Notes under the pieces: generated by a model
Told to the model about the DNA's origin: nothing
What the model saw: the letters and a program-made list of their open reading frames with translations, nothing else
Databases searched by the model: none
NCBI GenBank assembly: GCA_943332855.1
Contig: CALQRA010000008.1
Coordinates: 1-46,717, forward strand
DNA length: 46,717 bases
Direction of reading: 5' to 3'
Source: Candidatus Kuenenia stuttgartensis
GTDB lineage: Bacteria > Planctomycetota > Planctomycetia > Pirellulales > UBA1268
Shown: positions 42,818-46,717 of the stretch, piece after piece
How positions within the stretch are numbered: position 1 is the first letter of the stretch
Layout: each line of letters starts with the position of its first letter
Position numbers and translations under genes: made by a program

Positions 42818-45800
42818 ATGGGGCACGTTGTCCGGCGATGTGGTGGGCTGTCGTGGCGATCGCGATGACGGCGTGTCCAGTCGTGATCGCTGCCGACGAG
42901 GCACCCACAGGCGCCGTCGACTATGGCGACGAGCTCCCCCGCATCCCGCAGACGGCCCCCGCCGACGCTCCGGCGACGATGGTCGTGCGCCCCGGTTTCG
43001 CGGTCGATCTCGCCGTCGCCGAGCCGATGCTCGCGAGCCCTGTGGCGATCGCCTGGGACGAGGATGGCCGCCTGTTCGTCGCGGAGATGCGTGGCTACAG
43101 CGAGGATCAGGGAGAGCGATTGGGGCGGATCCGCCTCCTCCACGACGACGATGCCGATGGAACGTATGACCGGGCGACGGTCTATGCCGACGGCCTCGCC
43201 TGGCCGACGGCGCTGGTTGTCTTCAGCGGCGGACTGTTTGTCGGCGATGCCCCCGATATCGTCTGGTTGAAAGACACCGATGGCGACGGCGTTGCCGACG
43301 AACACCAAAAGATCTTCACGGGGTTTGGGACGGGGAATGTCCAAGGGCTGTTCAATTCGTTCGCGTTTGATATCGACGGCCGGATCCATGGCGCTGGCAG
43401 CTCGACCGGCGGAGAGATCCGGCGGGTCGGCGAAGACGGCGAGCCTGTCGGCGACGCGGTCTCGATCACTGGACGCGATTTTTCCTTCGATCCGCGCTCG
43501 TTTGATTTCCGCCCCGAGACCGGCGGCGCCCAGCATGGCCGCTCGACCGACGATCTCGGCCACGTCTACCTCTGCCATAACAGCGACCATGCGATTCGGG
43601 TGATGGTCGATGATCGTTTTCTTGCGCGCAATCCCTTCTTCCCGGCGCCGGCGGCGAAGGAGAGCATTGCCGTCGAGGGGCCGCAGGCCGCTGTCTATCG
43701 CTCGAGCCCCGTCGAACCGTGGCGCGTGTTGCGGACGAGACTCCGGGCCAGCGGGATCGTGCCAGGCATGGTCGAGGGGGGAGGGCGGCCGGCTGGCTAC
43801 TTCACCAGCGCCACCGGGATCACGGTTGTCCGTGGCGATGCCGTCGGCGATCTGGCCGGGATGCTCGTCGTCGGCGACGTCGGCTCGAATCTTGTCCATC
43901 GGAAAAAGCTCCTCCCTCACGGCGCCGGCGTTCGTGCCGAGCGGATCGACGAGGAATGTGAGCTTGTCGCCTCGACCGACGTTTGGTTCCGCCCGGTGCA
44001 GTTTGCCAACGGGCCCGACGGTGCCCTGTGGATCATCGACATGCAGCGCGAGGTGATCGAGCATCCGGCGAGCCTCGCCCCACCGATCAAGCAGCACCTC
44101 GATCTCACGAGTGGCCGCGACACCGGACGGCTGTGGCGGCTTGTCGCCGTGCCGGAGGGGGCACCGGATGGTGCCGCGGCAGCGACGCGGAAAGCCGCAC
44201 CCTGCCTCTCGCAGGCCTCGGTTGCGACCCTCATCCAGCTCCTCGGGGATCCCAACGGCTGGCACCGCGACACGGCCCGGCGGCTCCTCGTCGAGCGGAA
44301 CGATCCCGATGCGGTGCCGCCCCTCCACGAGGTGGCCCGGAAGGGGGCATCGCCGCTCGCGCAGGTGCATGCGGCGCACGTCCTCTCTGCGCTCGGCCTG
44401 CTCGAGGCCGCTGACCTTCTCCCCATGCTCGCAAGCCGGGAGACGATCGTCCGCGCCGCGGCAGCGGCGCTCGCCCATCGCGTCGTGCCCGCCGATGCGC
44501 CTCCCCCGGAGGAGCTTGTGAAGGTGCTGACCGAGCTTGCCGCGAGTGAACCGCAGGCCTCCGTCCGCCTACCGCTGGCGCTCGTTGCCGGGTCCCTTCC
44601 GGCCGAGCCCCGTCTCGCGATCCTCCGCACGCTCCTCGAACGCGACGGGGCCGATCCCTGGTGCCGCTATGCGGCGTTCACGTCGCTGCGCGGTGACGCG
44701 GTAGAGATCGTCGCGGCCTGGCTCGATTCCCCGCAGAGCCTCACGTCCAAAGGCGCCGCAGCGGCGCTGCCGGGGCTTGTGGCGCAGGTGGGGCGGAAGC
44801 ACGACGCGGCGGAGCTTTCGCGGATCGTCGCCGGGATCGACAGGCTTGCTGGAGCGCCTGCCGCGGGGGCCGCCGACACCCGCCCGACGGCCACAGTGCT
44901 TCTCGGTGAGCTGGCCTCGGCGCTTGCTGCCACCGGATCGGATGTTGCAAAGATTGAGCCAGCCGCCACGACCGAGGCGCTCGTCAAGCGCCTCGGCGAC
45001 TACAACCGCGCGGTCGCGCTTGATCGCAAGGCCGACGTGGCCAGGCGGATTCGGGCTGTGCGCGGGCTTCTTCATGCGGCCGATCTTGAAAAACTGCTCG
45101 TCGCCGAGGAGCCGACGGAGCTGGTCACGGCGGCGATCCAGGTTCTCGATCGCTCCCGCGATCCGGGCGTTGGGGGAATGCTCGTCGCGGCGCTGCCGCG
45201 GCTCTCCGTCGAGGCCCGTGGGGCGGCGGCGGTGGCGCTCTCCCATGATGCCGCGCGGGCACTCGTATTCCTCGAGGCGATTCAAGCGGGGCGCTTCGCG
45301 GCGGCCGATCTCGACCGGCAGACGGCCGCGGCCCTGTGGGCCTTCCCCGAGAGGAGTGTGGCGGAGCGAGCTGCAGAAGTGCTCGGGAGCCCGCCGCCTG
45401 CTGACCGTGAATCACTCGTGGTCGCCTACCGGGCGAGCCTGCCTGCAAAGGGAAGCGTCGAGGCGGGGCGGGCGATCTTCCGGAAGCAATGTGTCGGCTG
45501 CCATCGCGTCGAAGGGGAGGGGCGCGAGACGGGGCCGGCGCTTGTGGCCGTGCAGGCCCGTGGCCCCGAGGCAATGCTGCTGGCCATTCTCGATCCCAAC
45601 CGCGAGGTTCTCCCCGCCTATCATGCCCACGCGGCGATCGACACCAACGGCCGTGTGGTCACCGGCGTCGTCACGGCGCAGTCGGGAGGGAGCGTCACGC
45701 TCCGCACCGCCGACGGCGTCGACATCACGCTTCCGCGCGACGATCTCGAGACGTTCACGAACACGAAGCGGTCGCTCATGCCCGAGGGGTTTGAGAAGAC

Positions 45801-45855
45801 GATCGACGCCCGCGGGATGGCTGATCTCCTCGCCTATCTCATGGAGGCGAAGTGA
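42814..45855 (+). CDS. PVC-type dehydrogenase-like/HEAT/c-type haem protein, copy 2
   Basis: The product has 1013 residues. It starts with GTG overlapping the preceding stop as GTGA, with GAGG upstream; an ATG at 42838 is an alternative. A signal peptide covers about 1-29. The propeller (TIGR02604-like) covers about 50-440: MVVRPGFAVDLAVAEPMLASPVAIAWDEDGRLFVAEMRGY, DADGTYDRATVYADGLAWPTAL, DTDGDGVADEHQKIFTGFG. HEAT repeats extend to about 860. The haem domain has Cys893-x-x-Cys896-His897. Translational coupling to the ceramidase-like gene suggests joint use, with this protein taking electrons from the product or a co-substrate. Confidence 0.9.
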   Translation: MNGARCPAMWWAVVAIAMTACPVVIAADEAPTGAVDYGDELPRIPQTAPADAPATMVVRPGFAVDLAVAEPMLASPVAIAWDEDGRLFVAEMRGYSEDQGERLGRIRLLHDDDADGTYDRATVYADGLAWPTALVVFSGGLFVGDAPDIVWLKDTDGDGVADEHQKIFTGFGTGNVQGLFNSFAFDIDGRIHGAGSSTGGEIRRVGEDGEPVGDAVSITGRDFSFDPRSFDFRPETGGAQHGRSTDDLGHVYLCHNSDHAIRVMVDDRFLARNPFFPAPAAKESIAVEGPQAAVYRSSPVEPWRVLRTRLRASGIVPGMVEGGGRPAGYFTSATGITVVRGDAVGDLAGMLVVGDVGSNLVHRKKLLPHGAGVRAERIDEECELVASTDVWFRPVQFANGPDGALWIIDMQREVIEHPASLAPPIKQHLDLTSGRDTGRLWRLVAVPEGAPDGAAAATRKAAPCLSQASVATLIQLLGDPNGWHRDTARRLLVERNDPDAVPPLHEVARKGASPLAQVHAAHVLSALGLLEAADLLPMLASRETIVRAAAAALAHRVVPADAPPPEELVKVLTELAASEPQASVRLPLALVAGSLPAEPRLAILRTLLERDGADPWCRYAAFTSLRGDAVEIVAAWLDSPQSLTSKGAAAALPGLVAQVGRKHDAAELSRIVAGIDRLAGAPAAGAADTRPTATVLLGELASALAATGSDVAKIEPAATTEALVKRLGDYNRAVALDRKADVARRIRAVRGLLHAADLEKLLVAEEPTELVTAAIQVLDRSRDPGVGGMLVAALPRLSVEARGAAAVALSHDAARALVFLEAIQAGRFAAADLDRQTAAALWAFPERSVAERAAEVLGSPPPADRESLVVAYRASLPAKGSVEAGRAIFRKQCVGCHRVEGEGRETGPALVAVQARGPEAMLLAILDPNREVLPAYHAHAAIDTNGRVVTGVVTAQSGGSVTLRTADGVDITLPRDDLETFTNTKRSLMPEGFEKTIDARGMADLLAYLMEAK

Positions 45856-45871
45856 TCTTCAGGTGACGCGA

Positions 45872-46717
45872 TCAAGGGGCGACCGCTGCCTTGAGCGGCA
45901 TCCGCAGGCCGATGTCGTCGCTGTCCGTGTCGCTCTCCACACCCTCTTGCCGTGGTCCTCCGTCATCCTTGCCATCGGGGCCGACCGACCAGACGAGAAG
46001 CTCCTCCGGCGTTGCCTTGAGATGGAGCGGCGCGTCGGTCGTGAAGGGATCGCGGGGCACCGACGGGAGCCTGGCCGGAACGAGGGCGTCGATCGATTCC
46101 GGCAGCGCGCCTGAGGCGAGACGTTCGCGCGTGGCCGCCATGAGCACCTCCGCGGCCCGATGGCGCGCCACGGCCATGCACTGCGAGCGGAGCACCGCGT
46201 CGGTGGCCGGGGCGATGAGCCGGGAGAGGAAACCATCCGACCCGGCCCGGCTGATTTCGGCCTCGATGCCGTCGATCTGTTTCTGGATCTGCGGCCAAGT
46301 TTGCGATTGATCGACGGCGCCCGTCACGAGCTGCCGATACCCCTCGAAGCGGCGCCGATAACCGACGATATCGGCTGGGAGGATGAACGCCCGCCACACG
46401 GCCGAGAGCGGCTCGATGAGGAGGGAAAAAGGTTTTTCCTGCGGGAGGATGGCGACGTTCGGGTCGCCCGCGAGCCGGCCTAGACAATCGATTCCGTCCC
46501 GGCCATCGGCGAAGTTTGCAAAAGTCGAAAGGCCGAAGGCCTCCTCGCCATTGATGGCCCGGACGAGCGATGGCGTTGAGGCGACGAGATCTCGAAGAGC
46601 GGGGTCATCGAGGAGCGGGGCATCGGCGGGGGTGAGCGTGGGGAGGATCTCGGCAACGACCGACAGCGCCATCGCGTCGAGCGCGATCCCCACGAGGTGG
46701 GAAATGAGGATCGGCTC
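45872..46717 (-). CDS. planctomycete protein with pseudopilin-like C-terminal motif (5' truncated by window)
   Basis: The frame stays open to the right edge of the window, so the N-terminus, probably with a membrane segment, is missing. About 281 residues are visible. The C-terminal third shows RERLASGALPESIDALVPARLPSVPRDPFT..PLHLKATPEELLVWSVGPDGKDDGG, the motif shared with G-type pseudopilins and many planctomycete membrane proteins of unknown role. It converges with the second haem protein across only 16 bp. It ends in an acidic stretch (SDTDSDDIG). Confidence 0.75.
   Translation of the reverse strand, partial: EPILISHLVGIALDAMALSVVAEILPTLTPADAPLLDDPALRDLVASTPSLVRAINGEEAFGLSTFANFADGRDGIDCLGRLAGDPNVAILPQEKPFSLLIEPLSAVWRAFILPADIVGYRRRFEGYRQLVTGAVDQSQTWPQIQKQIDGIEAEISRAGSDGFLSRLIAPATDAVLRSQCMAVARHRAAEVLMAATRERLASGALPESIDALVPARLPSVPRDPFTTDAPLHLKATPEELLVWSVGPDGKDDGGPRQEGVESDTDSDDIGLRMPLKAAVAP

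Overview
The window looks like chromosomal DNA of a GC-rich planctomycete, probably from the Pirellulales or a relative. Three family types point there: a secreted protein with two TIGR03000 domains, two large PVC-type proteins that join a dehydrogenase-like propeller, HEAT repeats and a c-type haem motif (TIGR02604/TIGR02603 type), and secreted TPM, DUF3500 and leucine-rich-repeat proteins. No tRNA, rRNA, insertion sequence, CRISPR array or replication origin was seen.

Positions 1-1456 hold the 3' end of a gene for an acidic/basic low-complexity protein, followed by the convergent TIGR03000 gene. Positions 1886-31788 are a nearly complete type VI secretion system (T6SS) in two converging arms. 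The plus arm (1886-6963) encodes the ejected parts: three Hcp-type tube proteins, VgrG, a small protein of unknown function and the PAAR tip. The minus arm (31788 down to 7046) encodes, in transcription order, a Cys-rich HEAT protein, a 1673-residue membrane protein with a degenerate caspase-like domain and a von Willebrand A domain, TssK, TssL, a shortened TssM, TssA, TssB, TssC, a second TssC-like protein, TagJ, TssE, TssF, TssG, ClpV, a very hydrophobic repeat protein and a zinc-ribbon protein. The block TssA-B-C-C2-TagJ-E-F-G matches the imp type of T6SS operon, as in Agrobacterium.

The unusual side of this T6SS is the membrane complex. No TssJ was seen. TssM stops after its cytosolic half and third membrane segment, and its P-loop is degenerate. 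The large vWA protein, the hydrophobic repeat protein and the zinc-ribbon protein have no counterpart in the classical core and are the best candidates for new components, assembly factors or cargo.

From 32137 onward the genes are on the plus strand and unrelated to secretion: a leucine-rich-repeat protein, a HEPN/MNT toxin-antitoxin pair, a DUF3500 protein and a TPM-domain protein. A probable co-directional cluster (36596-45855) follows: a PVC haem protein, a Tat-exported protein like the N,N-dimethylformamidase beta subunit, a neutral-ceramidase-like hydrolase, and a second PVC haem protein. The cluster suggests periplasmic breakdown of amide-containing compounds linked to electron transfer. 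The window ends inside a minus-strand gene for a planctomycete protein with a pseudopilin-like C-terminal motif.
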